Below are positions 25,235 through 36,059 of a stretch of DNA of 64,000 nt, piece after piece. The DNA lies in NCBI GenBank assembly GCA_029448655.1, contig JACCLO010000004.1, positions 2,790,001 through 2,854,000 on the forward strand, given 5' to 3'. Under the pieces are notes generated by a model. It was not told where the DNA came from and ran no database searches. It saw only the letters and a list, made by a program, of their open reading frames with translations. The translations under genes and the position numbers were made by a program. Numbering within the stretch: position 1 is the first letter of the stretch; the number at the start of each line of letters is the position of its first letter. Origin of the DNA: Wolfiporia cocos. Taxonomy: Eukaryota; Basidiomycota; Agaricomycetes; Polyporales; Phaeolaceae.

Positions 25235-25502
25235 TTTATTGTCACAGTAGATTAATCTGCCGCAGCTAGCAGATTAATCTGCATGCAAACCTAGCTCGCA
25301 ACTGCGATTTCTTAAGCGAAGGGCAGTTGGCAGATTAAGATAGTTGACTGAAACTCTACTGTGTACATGTGCTACGACATGAGTGTTGAGGCTGAAAATA
25401 CAGGCAAGGGTGCTTGGTTCGCCACTCAGGCTCATATAAAAGCTCAGCTTAGTATGTCTCCTAATCATCTATCATTCACTATCGCCGTAATTTCCGACGT
25501 AA

Positions 25503-26588
25503 ATGAAGTCATCATCCATGGACTGTTCCCAATCGCAATCCGTCTTGACATCGTCACACTACAAACAAGTTAAGCGAGCTGTGAGTATCTATTGCATGTC
25601 CTTCCTGCCTATATCTCAAGACGTTGGGTCGTAGAATTCTCCATCAGTGGCTCATGTGCCCTCATTGTATATTCCCTCCAAATACCGTCGCCTACATTCA
25701 CCTCTACCCGATCCGGAACCATATGCAGCCTGGAATCAACATTCCCACTACAAAAATAGCATCGAACTAGTCTCAAAACTACCCGCCAGACCTTCCCGCA
25801 GCCGACCCGACCCGTTCAAAGCGGTCACAATACATGCACTCAAATATGCCACAGGCCAGCTTTGCCTCACTCCCCCCAACCTTCACAGCTCGCAGGATAT
25901 CGAAATATGTGTCACGAAGGTTAGGGACTGTTTTCTTCTCGTGCTAGGACGGCGCCGTTTAACTAGGTTTTACAGCCAGGATTTGTCTCCACAATCCCGA
26001 TCGTAATCATCTCGCGTTTCAATTCCATTGGCTGCCACGACCTAGCGCCAGGCGAACACGGATTCCTTCATTCCTTGTCACCGCTGCTAGTGGATGTCCT
26101 CAGGATCCCCTGTTTCCGCCTCGTGGTCCGTGAGTTCAAGCCTGGTAGCCGGTTTGAGCGTGTCAAATACTACGGGGACTATACTGCATTGCTGACAGAT
26201 GAGGATCTTCCTTATGACGCGTGGCAAACTTTGCCAGAACAAGTCAGCTGTTGCGCTCATTGTTGCCTCTCTTAGCTGACCGCATTGACTACAGGATCGC
26301 CAGAATACGATCGACTTTACATATGCGCTCCAAGACGGCATGATCTCCCGGGATCGGATCGAACAGCATATACGGCGAGAAGAAATCCGGCTTCCCTTGG
26401 TGCTCCTCCAATGCAAATCTTTCAACCGTAACTTCTACACTAATCTGCTCCGCGCGGAGTACAAAGCCGTCATTCCCTTCGCCCCATCACGGCGACCCGG
26501 GAACAACTGGCGCGCGATCCGCCAGCGATACGAAACTGACAGACTCTTTGGGGAGTGCCCTGAGCTGGACACTCGATGCAGAGCATAA
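25503..26588 (+). CDS. Conserved-looking protein of unknown function
   Basis: Four exons: 25503-25580, 25635-25919, 25976-26242, 26295-26588, giving 307 aa; every junction is phase 0 with good GT-AG sites. I do not recognise a domain. The N-terminus is Ser-rich; the second exon is Pro/Tyr-rich (YIPSKYRRLHSPLPDPEPYA). The third has alternating hydrophobic strands (TIPIVIISRFNSIGCHDL, VDVLRIPCFRLVVREF), and the last exon is Arg-rich. There is no signal peptide or membrane helix. A soluble globular protein is likely; tail-to-tail with the membrane gene at 26836. Confidence 0.65.
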
Positions 26589-26835
26589 TAAGCACGTTAC
26601 ATGCGCCTATTCCGCATAATTATTCATATTTACACTTACAGTGTAGTCGAATCGGTGCATTCATGTGACATGCATCTAGCAGTTAGATACATAGTATATC
26701 CCGTTTAAATATCCTAACGTCGCTTGGTATTGGAACGACTTGTATACTCTACAATATACAACAAGCTTCTTTAACGTTATGGCCGTTCGTGTTAATCAGA
26801 GCGTGGCAACCAGATCAAGCATCTGCCGAATTCAT

Positions 26836-27846
26836 CTACTGGACCTTTGTCTTCGGTCCCGCAACAGGCTTCACCTTGGCCTGAGCAAATCCGAATGTCT
26901 TGATCGTCCGCGTCGTGAACATCACCGCCAGGACCGCTGCGCATAGTGCACGTGCATACTCCGGGTCGACCGGCTGCACCTTCTCACTCCCGGCGGCCCC
27001 AAGCCAACTAGACACCACGGCGTGCGCGTCGGCCCAAAAGGGCTGCGCGTGCGTGAGGAGCGCGTACAGCCCGGTAATCAGTGGCGCACACCAGAGGTCG
27101 GTGGCCGTCCAGCCGTTGGGCATGAGCTCCGGAGGTGTAGTGATCGTCAGCGCGTATGGCTGAAGAAAGGAGAACATGTTCACGAAAAACCATCCTCCGT
27201 TGGCTGTGATCTGATCATAATCATGAGCAAAGTCACAGCGACTGAACGAGATGGCCACTCACAATCGCTGTGACAAGCAGCGACCAGGGCGAGGTGGACA
27301 CTGCTTCAGATGAATGATCGACGATCATGGGAGGGACGAGGCTGCACAGCAGGAAAGCACGGGTAAACCCGTCCAATATCGAGACAGGGAGCTCGCCAAA
27401 CAGCGATGGTGCGGGTATGACAGGTATCCGATCAACCACTGCTTGGATCGCCGTATAGAATGCAGGCCCTTTGCCGGATATCATGAACGAGCACGGAACA
27501 CCCAGTGCGGGACCTGGAATACACGCGTTATCAGTGTGTGCAGGTGGACTCCATCATTCAACTTGCCAGTGATCGCTTCTCCACCAAAGACAACCATCAA
27601 TGCTGCACTGACATCTCGTACGAAGGACCTGTGCTCGATATCTTGTATCGCAGCCTCGTTTGACCCTCGCTTCTTCGCCAGATGATGAGCATAGTACTGC
27701 TCTTTGATCTGGCGGAGTGCAATGCATGTCCTCAACGCTGCCGCTACATCCAACGTGGAGAACGATAGCCCGAACCATGTAAATGGTGCGATGGGCTCAA
27801 GGGCATAGCGGTATACCTCAACGAAGGGGGCTAGTAGTAAGTCCAT
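26836..27846 (-). CDS. Unknown multi-pass membrane protein
   Basis: Three exons on the minus strand: 27846-27567, 27513-27263, 27210-26836, giving 301 aa. The first intron has a GC donor (ACTG|GCAAGT) and a TTCCAG acceptor; using it joins GGEAIT to GPALGVPCSFMISGKGPAFY in one frame, whereas reading on gives a stop. Several hydrophobic helices are visible (VSAALMVVFGGEA, AFLLCSLVPPMIV, PWSLLVTAIITANGGWFFVNMF cut here by a splice, APLITGLYALLT, ARALCAAVLAVMFT). I do not recognise the family, though the helix layout and FGGEA motif recall small channel-like or TRIC-like proteins (weak inference). The C-terminus is Lys-rich. Confidence 0.75.
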
Positions 27847-28561
27847 TGTGAAGGAGCAAAGGACACCGCGAGACGCGCTAGAGGGCCCTTAAATGGCCTT
27901 ATATGATTGAATTGAAATTGGATATCAGCGACTCCTTCGCAAGCAAATAGACAAATCAGCAAGACCGAGGTGCACAACGGGCCCCCGTATTGCGCATCCG
28001 ATCGTGGGGTTATCTCAGCGCAATTATTATGTGACTAGTTGCTAGCGTGAGGGAACATAAACATTGTACAATGGCGTAGTGGCTGTAACGGCCCTATTCC
28101 GGGAATGTGAGGTGGTCTAAAGTTACAACGGGTTTACTCGTCTGTGCGCTGGTTCAAGACCGTCCCCTCCAGAAAACTTGGTCACCCTGGCTGTCCACCG
28201 CGGAAGCGGAGGCACGGCCCGGTATAATCCGTCCTTGACTGGCCAGGGAAGCAATTCCGCAACCTGCAGGACGCGCCGAGTTAGTCTTAGGAGACAAGGA
28301 CGAGTCGTCTGTTCGCGTAGATGGGCCGTGCCCTTCACAAACCTTTTGAATTTTTTTGTTTGCAGACCCACCTTTAGGCAATGGAATATCGGCTACGAAC
28401 AAGATGCAACGTTCATAGTAGAGGACCAAGACGGTGTTCAGTCAAGGGAGTGCGATTACCGTAATAACAGATGTAAAGTTATGCACAAAGAAATCCCAAT
28501 GTCGATATCGTGAAACATCCACCGCCGCGCCAGCGCGCCGCTCCAACCTCTGCCTGTCCAC
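27847..28561. other. Non-genic stretch between membrane gene and Rab11
   Basis: 715 bp upstream of the membrane gene and downstream of Rab11. The minus strand has a 91-codon frame at 28154-28429 without splice context, probably 3'UTR. Nothing else recognised. Confidence 0.4.
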
Positions 28562-29639
28562 TCAACAGCACTTTCCGCCCTGCCCATTGGTCGCGTCGAC
28601 AGATGGAGTGACCGTGATGGAGTCTCCTGTGGGCGGCTTGATGGGGTCTGCAGATTGTTCGAGCGATTTGCTTGATACGATACGGTAGATGTCTGACAAA
28701 TCGAACATTGATACCATTCATCGAGTTCATGACCATGATGAATCTCACCAGTGAGGATGGTCTGGAAGGCAGACTCGACATTGGAAGCGTCCAGCGCTGA
28801 CGTTTCGATGAATGAAAGCCCGTTCTCCGCTGTAAAGACCAGCAAAGTCACCAACACAATGGTCGAGACACTGCTCAATAGCACGTACCCGCAAATGTCT
28901 TCGCTTCATCCGTAGGGACTGCCCGTAGGTGCTTCAGATCGCTCTTGTTACCAACAAGCATGATGACGATGTTGGAATCGGCATGGTCGCGCAACTCCTT
29001 CAGCCACCGCGTTACGTTGACGTACGTTCCGTGCTTAGAGATGTCGTACACGAGCAGCGCACCGACGGCGCCACGGTAGTAGCTGAACGCGATATTGAAG
29101 AGCCGCTGTGGCACAAATATGGAGAACACTCACGCAGCGGTGATTGCACGATACCGTTCCTGGCCAGCTGGTACAGCCAAGTCAGCATCTATGCAACTCG
29201 TTCTCCACGGGCACGCGGTGCCTAACTGCGGCGCGTGCGCAGGGCTGAACAGGGTGGCGGCACTCACCAGTGTCCCAGATCTGTGCCTTCAACGTCTTCC
29301 CATCCACATTGATCGACCGTGTAGCAAACTCTACACCGATTGTTGACTTGGTCTCAAGGTTGAACTCGTTGCGCGTGAATCGCGAGAGCACTGAGGCATG
29401 CTCATATTCAACCATCCACAACGATACGAGTTTTGCAACGTACGGTTACTATGATTAGGAATACACCCAGTCAGCTGTGATTTGCACTCAGTCGCGAGGG
29501 ACAACGCACGATTTCCCGACACCAGAGTCCCCGATGAGGACCACCTATAGCAACCCACGCATCAACGTCAACCATTCCGCCGGCGTCCAGTGCAGTGACG
29601 CACCTTGAAGAGGTAATCGAAGTTGCTCTGCTCAGCCAT
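28562..29639 (-). CDS. Rab11/Ypt31-type small GTPase
   Basis: Eight exons on the minus strand: 29639-29604, 29544-29510, 29448-29444, 29390-29268, 29167-29134, 29082-28889, 28829-28749, 28692-28562, giving 212 aa. Rab11/Ypt31 acts in recycling and late-Golgi exit. All G-motifs are intact: [20 protein letters not shown] (switch I), WDTAGQE, GNKSD, ETSALD, and the C-terminal GGKCC for double geranylgeranylation. Exon 3 is only 5 nt (TAACC); without it the conserved GKSNLLSRF cannot be read, and with it the phase is exact (TC|TAACC|TG). The exon before it is 35 nt. Adjacent Ypt1/Rab8 types are less likely because of the [18 protein letters not shown] and [13 protein letters not shown] blocks. 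Confidence 0.94.
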
Positions 29640-30376
29640 GTCTGTGCGTAATGTACGTCGTAGATGATCGGTCGATGCGTGAAGAGGAGGGACGTTGGAT
29701 GGAGGACGAGATACGAGTGCGGAGCAGCGGACGTGGTTAGGCCTGAGGCGGTGAGGCACAGCGGACTTTCAATGATCTGCTTATGGCAACTGCTCTCGTG
29801 CCAGATCTACATCAGCGAAGTGCGGAGATGTAGATAATGCGTTACCTAGTAATATAATCCATACAATATAGGGTGACCCGTTAAAAACCATGTTTAGAAA
29901 CCTTTATATCTGCCAGGGTCATGCAATCTATACCGATATGTTATCCATACCACTGACCGCCGCGGCATTATCGGTCAACATTGTGATACATTACAATTTA
30001 TTGCCATCTCAAATCTTGAGCCGACGTACGTCGCCTATCAGTGCAACGTACAGTGTCATATTTCAATGTGTATTATCACATCTTGGTCTCGCATTGCTCA
30101 CAGCTCGTCGCACCGTTGAATACAGATCAATTTGCAAGTGTTACAATCATGAGGTACAGGATATCGGAACAGGTGCAGGAGAGAATCATACATGTCTGAT
30201 GCGAGAGAGGGAAAAGGCACAGTGAATGCTCAAGCTGCGGGTGGAGTACTAGTCACAGAGGAGAACGTCATATAGCCAGGTTGAATGCTGCAAGACAGTC
30301 AAAGGGATTCAGAGTGCGAGAGTGAGGGACCAGGGTCACGGCAGTACAAGGAAGACGATGCGTTCGAAGTGTTCGC
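29640..30376. other. Rab11 promoter side and spacer
   Basis: About 740 bp. The first ~130 bp should hold the Rab11 promoter. A 111-codon plus-strand ORF at 29890-30225 lacks any domain or codon bias and is treated as chance. Confidence 0.4.
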
Positions 30377-30880
30377 TCAGGGCTGCACCTGAGAAGGTTC
30401 GCCCATATGAGGGGTGGAGGATTCTCCACTCTGGGGATCGTTGTTGTGAGAGCCGGCCATAGCAGAAGCGCCATTGGTGGCAAGAGCAGCATGAGAAGGA
30501 CCAGATACAGTGGCAGCATCAGCGACAGAGGTGGAAGGAGTGGAACCTTCGGAGCTACTAGTGTTGCGAGTACGCTTCCCCAGAATACGGTCCATGGCAG
30601 ACGGTCCGGGTCGCTTGCGAATTTCTTTTCCGTTCGGCGCAACGGCCCGCGTCTGTCTTCCGAAAATCTCCCTGCATGCCTGATCAGTATGCGACAAAGC
30701 GAAAATAAATTACGTACTTGTTCCACCAAGCAAGTGTTTTTGCTTTCCAGGCATCGTCAAGGAACAAGGTGAGAATGTTATCGTAGAATTCACGCCCAAT
30801 AAAAGTGGCATCATCTTCATTCCATTGTGCTTGAGAGTTGTAGCAGAAACGTGCCTATTACTTATGTGATCAGCCTGATG

Positions 30881-30959
30881 TTGGAATAAACCAGCAGGGG
30901 CATACCACTACTCCCCGGTGGAGTAGTGGGATGCCCCTAGGCCTGCTGGTTTATTCCAA
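30881..30959. repeat. Long hairpin in DUF6698 copy 2 intron
   Basis: An imperfect palindrome with arms TTGGAATAAACCAGCAG...GGGCAT-CCACTACTCC around a CCGG centre; the right arm has a 5-bp insertion. It occupies most of the intron between exons 31141-30992 and 30854-30718, so it resembles a tiny MITE. Confidence 0.75.
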
Positions 30960-31767
30960 CACCTGAATGATAACGACAGCAGTGTCCTTACAATACAAGC
31001 TGTGTAGGCTATGGTCTCCGGTGTGACTTCCTGTAGCCTGTAGCTTTTTGAAAGAGGGGGGCGCCCCCCACTCTTCGTCCTGGGTCTGGATGACATGCTA
31101 GATTGGCCAGCCGTCGGCCCTTTGAACATGCACCGATAATTCTGGTAGGCGAGTCAGTAAAATAAAGACTGATATGCACCGGCTTACCGCAGCCAAGATA
31201 GGTGAGAGAAGCAGGTTTTCGTCGGGTTCTTCAGCATTGTAGCCATTCTCTGGATAGCAGAAAGAGGGAAAGTCATCCGCAGTGATTTCAATCTCACATG
31301 CAAGCGCTGCACGACAAAACCTGTCGGGTACAAGTTAACAATGAGAGTGTGAGAATAAGAGATACGCACTCTGCAGGGTCTGCATCAAAGTCATCTCGCA
31401 GGCAACGGGGAATTAAGACTCGACCCGTAGCAGGATCCCCCGCTGCAACTTCTCGGTATCAGTATCAATAGTGGGAATATCTTCGCGCCGAAGGCTCGGG
31501 AGATACTGGAGGCAATATCTTTTGATTTTCGAAATGTCGTCCCCACGAGCATTGATTCCCTTCTTATGGAGCTAGAATAGAACGTCAGAAACGAACTACA
31601 AATAATTGCGTACGCACAAATTTTGCGAGATGTAAGATAGCGTCTGGCTCAGCCTCGATTAATGGAAGCTGAGCTCGGAGGCAGGGACTAGCTTGCATGA
31701 TTTTGCGAAAGTTCTTGAGATGATCGTCAATGTTCTCCTTTGAGCTGCGGCAAGGGGGAGGTTAAAA

Positions 31768-31803
31768 GGTGCATATATGTGCCCATGGACACATATATGC
31801 ACC
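31768..31803. repeat. 36-bp near-perfect palindrome in intron
   Basis: GGTGCATATATGTG and its reverse complement CACATATATGCACC flank CCCATGGA; A/T-rich flanks (AAAA / TTTT) extend the symmetry. It lies just upstream of the 31744 acceptor. Confidence 0.75.
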
Positions 31804-32385
31804 ATTTTACAGTGAATGAGACAATACACTCACACATAGTTGTAGTAAACTGAGTCGTCCCAATCGTCTTCAGGGACACCGTCCAGGCAGATTCCTATCT
31901 CCAAGGTGACAGCAATGTTAAGGAATGGGCTGATACCTCGGACAATCCAGTGTCCGAGGTCTGCATATGCATGGTGACGATGACTGAGTCGGGATCAGGT
32001 GTCAGCAGGTACATGCCACTGCTAGATAAGTGACGACATACATACTGGCGACGGACATGAAGCCTGGCTTCTCAAGCTGCAGGTTCGACAGCAACTCGTC
32101 GAACTCAGCCGTCGTGCCTGAATGGGAAATATACTTCTTTCCATCCTCATCTTCATCATCTACTCCACCATGACGGTCTTCTTCATGGTCATTTGCATCT
32201 CCATCAGGGGCATCAATGTCGACCTCCCTAGAACGAGAAGGTTGATCATCTCTGTGAGGCCGAACAGACCGGGCCGATACATGTTCGTCGGCAGAGTCTT
32301 CCAGGTCGGAGTGAACCTGCTGACAACCAGAACCAGAGACTATGATGTGCGCCAGCGGACATAAGTAAATTGGGAGGCTCTACTG

Positions 32386-32505
32386 TCAGAATTTCGGCCT
32401 AGCTGTCAGCATTTCGGCCTAGCTGTCTCTATTTCGGCCTAACTGTCAACATTTCGGTCCAGCTGTTAATATTTCGGCATATGTAACTGTCATTTCGGCC
32501 TCGCG
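32386..32505 (+). repeat. ~19-21-bp tandem repeat
   Basis: Six degenerate units of ATTTCGGCCTAGCTGTCAGC follow one another, diverging toward the right. The unit contains a GCCGAAAT complement that recurs singly at 32970. Possibly upstream regulatory or satellite DNA of DUF6698 copy 2. Confidence 0.75.
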
Positions 32506-33346
32506 ATGCACCTGTTGTTGTGCGCCTAATGCCTGCTTGGCATTATTTGGCAATGCCCGAATGCGGTATGTTCTCAACACCCGAGCTCGACGCAAGTCGC
32601 GAACGTTCTCAAGGGTCCGCTCCTGCGCCGTTGACTTCATGTTGAGGTCTTGTGTACTTTGACCTGTGATTGGCTATGAAGTAGTGTACTTGTACTACCC
32701 CCAGGCCTCTGAATGATCTCATTCTTCCCATTCATTTTGATCTTCGTATATGACATTTTTTTGCGAGCTTACATGTATAATCTCCTGCGCAACGCGCCGA
32801 AAAGGCGGAATACTCTTGCGTTGTATCTCAGCTCTCCGGACAAGAGCTCCGAAGAGAACAGAGCAAAATCACACTGTGTGTGCCCGCCCACAGTGCATCC
32901 TCAGTGCTGCCGCCTGTGCGCTCTCTGCTCTGCGCGCGCTTGTCGAAATCAAACTGAGCAAGCCGAAATTGCGCCGGAGTCGCCAAATCTGCGCCAGATG
33001 CGCCGAACCCCAAATCCCAAATCTCAATTTCAACGTAAGCGTGCCGAATAGTATCGATGAAGCAACAATACCAAGCTGTCAACTTCAAGCCGAACTACGG
33101 GATCCCAAATAATTTGTCCGCTGGCGCCCCTCATAAGAGACACTGCCATGTGACACGTGAATGCGTTTTGTTGCAGGCTGTACATCCACTTCATGCTGCA
33201 CCTGTTTGCCCTTGTGAGCAGGGCGGGGAAGTGGGCGTACCGCAGAAGCTATGCTACTTTGGGAAAGCTGAGCCCAAGAGCTGTTTCCACGTGCTAAGAT
33301 TCCGGTAGAGCGAGGAGCCAGAGACCCGGATATCCTTTGAGGCATA
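32506..33346. other. Non-genic stretch
   Basis: No gene recognised. A 112-codon plus-strand ORF (32713-33051) has no domain. GCGCC-rich words near 32970-33010 repeat loosely. Confidence 0.35.
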
Positions 33347-34362
33347 CAGTCATCAACCACTCAATGAGACAACCAAATATTGTACTGCCTCGGACTTCAT
33401 GTAGACTTCCTCATGTGCCAATCAGACTACACCAGAGCATCAGACCCAACCTCCTCCACAATCTGGCATTGAGAGTTCCCTTATCGAAGCCCCTCTACAG
33501 GCAGTGGAATTTGAACAATGGTTGAATGTCCTTATCAACGAACGACCACTCAATGAGACAGCGTCACATCACGCCTGATTAGGCCCAATTAGGTATATCT
33601 CATCAGCTGGTACTATCCCATTGTCGCCTTCCTCCTCACCGCCTCCTTGCTCACTCTCATCTAGATCCTCCAAATCCAACCTCGGCCGTAGTATTAGCTT
33701 CTGCAGAGCTGTGCATTTCAGCTTTGGCCATCATTTGGCTCTTCCCTCGACCCCGGTTTGTTCAATTTCTGCCTTATAAGCTTCAAGTGCCCATTTGGAG
33801 CTGCTACTTCTGAAGTTCTCCATGTTGGTCTAGCTCATCCAACCATGATGCTCAGCAGCTGGTTTTGGGAGTTTTATGTAATGGCAACATGTAAAGTCGA
33901 CATGTATAGTCGACACAGGCTACAGCAACTGCATTGCTAGTTCCATATGGAAGGTGTGATGTGACATCCGGCGCCTGATCAGACTAGCCTCTGCAACACC
34001 TCCAATACTCTTTTTTCGACAATCTCAGTGAATGTGATGGGTCCCGCTATGGTGACGTGGTCGGATGAAAGTAATTCAAAAAAGCAACCTGATAGCTGCA
34101 ACTGTCACTGTATTGCATAATTTCTGTGGAACTGATCTTTCGAAATGGATTTTGTTTTTGAGGGACAGCCAACAATGGTCGGTCTGTCAGAGATGCAATA
34201 TTCGCAATACTTGCTTGGAACTTTAGCAGTAGCTTTTCACAATACATGCAAATGAATGTACAAGAAGTCCGAGGTGCAAATGCGGAAGTGGGAAGCAGAA
34301 ATCAAATAACAAGGTCGTTTGTCTCATTGGGTGATCGTGTCTCATTGAGTGATCGATGACTG
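33347..34362. mobile_element. Tc1/mariner-like non-autonomous element
   Basis: A 1016-bp segment flanked by TA (33345-33346; 34363-34364) with terminal inverted repeats of about 26 bp that begin CAGTCATC and include CACTCAATGAGACA, matching at all but two or three positions. The same CACTCAATGAGACA-like word recurs internally at 33548 (+) and inverted at 34316, as subterminal repeats. A TA target and a CAGT start are typical of Tc1/mariner. I found no transposase with a DDE/D pattern, so it is a deletion derivative or MITE. Confidence 0.7.
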
Positions 34363-36059
34363 TAGCTAGGGAATGTTTCAGGGGAAATATTAGTAGAAGG
34401 AAGAGCTGCAAGTCGCGTTGCAGAGTCTTGCCGCTCCATCTTTTATGGAGTGGTGCGATCACATGCAATGAGCTCATAGATGACATGGTTGGGTTAGGGT
34501 TTGCAATGCTCAGGCTTGCTTTGCACATACGGTTCCGTTTAATCTCAGCAACCACCATGCCGCCCTCCCAGCGTGACTTTGATGCAGTACAAGCTATAGG
34601 TGCCTCTGCTCCTGAAGTACTGGGCTTCCTTTCTGTGATTGGTGCCAATATCTGCCTACTCCTGGGAGAGATGCCTGAGATCAACCTGAACTTCGATTGG
34701 AATGCCCCCAGTGGTCCACCCATACCCTTCGCTACAGCATGCTTCGTCTCCCGGATGTGTCACAGTACTACGCTGTGGCATGGCCCTGCTTATTTTCTAG
34801 GTATTTACAGGGTCACTACGATGTACAATCTTGTATCCTACGTGAGCACCTCACGTCCCCTCCCTCTTACGTTGAGCGCCAGACCCAGTAGATTATGATA
34901 AGATAAGATGTACCTGCACGCTAGGGTGTGCGCACCTCCCATCACGTTACGGTCACAGTATGTACAGTTTACGTTACGGTAGTTATGCATCATGTGGACC
35001 TTTAGGTACGGCGCACAGACCGCGCCTTTAGGGTAGGCTGCTAGTAGTTACCACAACTGTATATAACGTACGACAGAATGAGGCTTACCCTCATTCTTGA
35101 GATTCTAAGACTTTGGGCACAAGGCCCCTTCCACTCTTTCTGTGTGCGCCTTGTGCGATGGCCTCGACATCTCTGTCTCACCATATGCTAGCTAGTCTGG
35201 TAGCCGCTCGCTAACTCTGTGACGGCCGCCCTACGTCCGCTCGCCGCTATGGATAAGGAGTTAGAAGGTTAGAGGATCCCCTGTTGGCACGGGTCGCACA
35301 GTCAGGTAGGACTGTGTCAGGATGCTCCTGCGTACTGCAGAAATTTGCATCAAGCTAGCACAGAAGCTCCTTGCTAAAACCACTGGACCAGACCCTCCAG
35401 CTATGAATACTGTGAATGCTCGACTTGAGAGGGCTTTCAATGATCTCAACGAAGCATGACTTGATCTATACGAAGTGGAGGAAGAGGTGGATGTCGGTAC
35501 ACATCAGTCTCACATTTCAGAGAACTTTGATTTCATATCACGGTGAGTGATGGAGGTATGTCTTGTAAAATACGTACTGAATGCTACCAGCACCGAATTC
35601 CCATGCACACATCCTGAATGCTCTACGGGCTCTGGATTGCAGGGACATGCACGTGGGTTCATCCCTCTTCATACTGAGATGCAAACCCAGGACAGACCCA
35701 GCAATTTCCTCAAAGGCTCCTCCCCCATACATATTGGCACGTAGACGCAGGCAGTGGTTGAGGGTTTTATTGATATGATCGACAACATTCCCTCAGATGG
35801 TTAGAAATGTATACTGTTTTTTAAACAAAAAATCTCCACTCAGGTAGCTGCTCGGGTAGTGAGCATACAGTGTGTATGATACATGAGTCTGTAAGAATTG
35901 ATGGTTTTGACTGAAATCTGTGATTGAGAAATCGAAAAAGGAATAAGGTTGAGATACACTTGAAAGTGGCGCTGAACGTTCAAGTTACGGTGGCACCGTT
36001 CCAAGCAGCCTTGTTGTAAATTTCTATGCACTTCATCTACTGCATACTACTCCTCTGGA
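34363..36059. other. Spacer and 5' region of the Plavaka element
   Basis: ORFs here (for example 34356-34898) have no recognised domain. A TATA-like CTGTATATAACG near 35058 followed by pyrimidine-rich sequence resembles an LTR or promoter fragment, but no partner copy exists in the window. The outer end of the Plavaka transposon was not found. Confidence 0.35.

Larger units (their letters stand above)
24647..25360. mobile_element. Palindromic (foldback) element with two tRNA-like arms, copy 1
   Basis: A 714-bp element flanked by a 6-bp direct repeat GTGTAC (24641-24646 and 25361-25366). It starts GAGGGACTTCAGT and ends ACTGAAACTCTACT. Long inverted arms (about 120 bp: CAGATTAATCTGC and GAGCTAGGTTTGCA are present in both) are followed inward in each arm by a tRNA-like block carrying box A (TAGCTCAGTTGG-type) and box B (GGTTCGAATCC-type). 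The AT-rich centre is unique and non-coding. Related copies lie at 52680-53396 and 37945-46613. No transposase is present; the superfamily is unknown. Confidence 0.85.
30377..32340 (-). pseudogene. DUF6698-type gene, copy 2, with apparent frameshift
   Basis: Minus-strand exons resolved: 31744-31618, 31571-31370, 31320-31188, 31141-30992, 30854-30718, 30671-30377, preceded by further coding blocks up to about 32340 (acidic DEDEDGKKY, FDELLSNLQLEKPGFMSVA, GHWIVRGISPFLNIAVTLEIG). Conserved blocks match copy 1 (CYPENGY, LLLSPILAA, NYRCMFKGP, TIAYTACI, AWWNKEIFGRQ, VAPNGKEIRK). In exon 31571-31370 the frame is lost between the TDTEKLQR and DPATGRVLIP blocks at a run of five G (31437-31441); one extra base would restore both the frame and the exon phase. 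The start codon is not resolved. Two introns carry strong hairpins. Either a recent pseudogene or a homopolymer sequencing error. Confidence 0.6.

Noticed and set aside
29890..30225. 111-codon plus-strand ORF after Rab11
   Set aside because: No splice context, no domain, unremarkable composition.
34356..34898. 180-codon ORF overlapping the right end of the mariner-like element
   Set aside because: It begins inside the element and crosses its boundary; no recognised domain.
34930..35260. Possible solo LTR with TATA-like CTGTATATAACG
   Set aside because: No TG...CA boundaries or target duplication could be fixed and no second copy is in the window.
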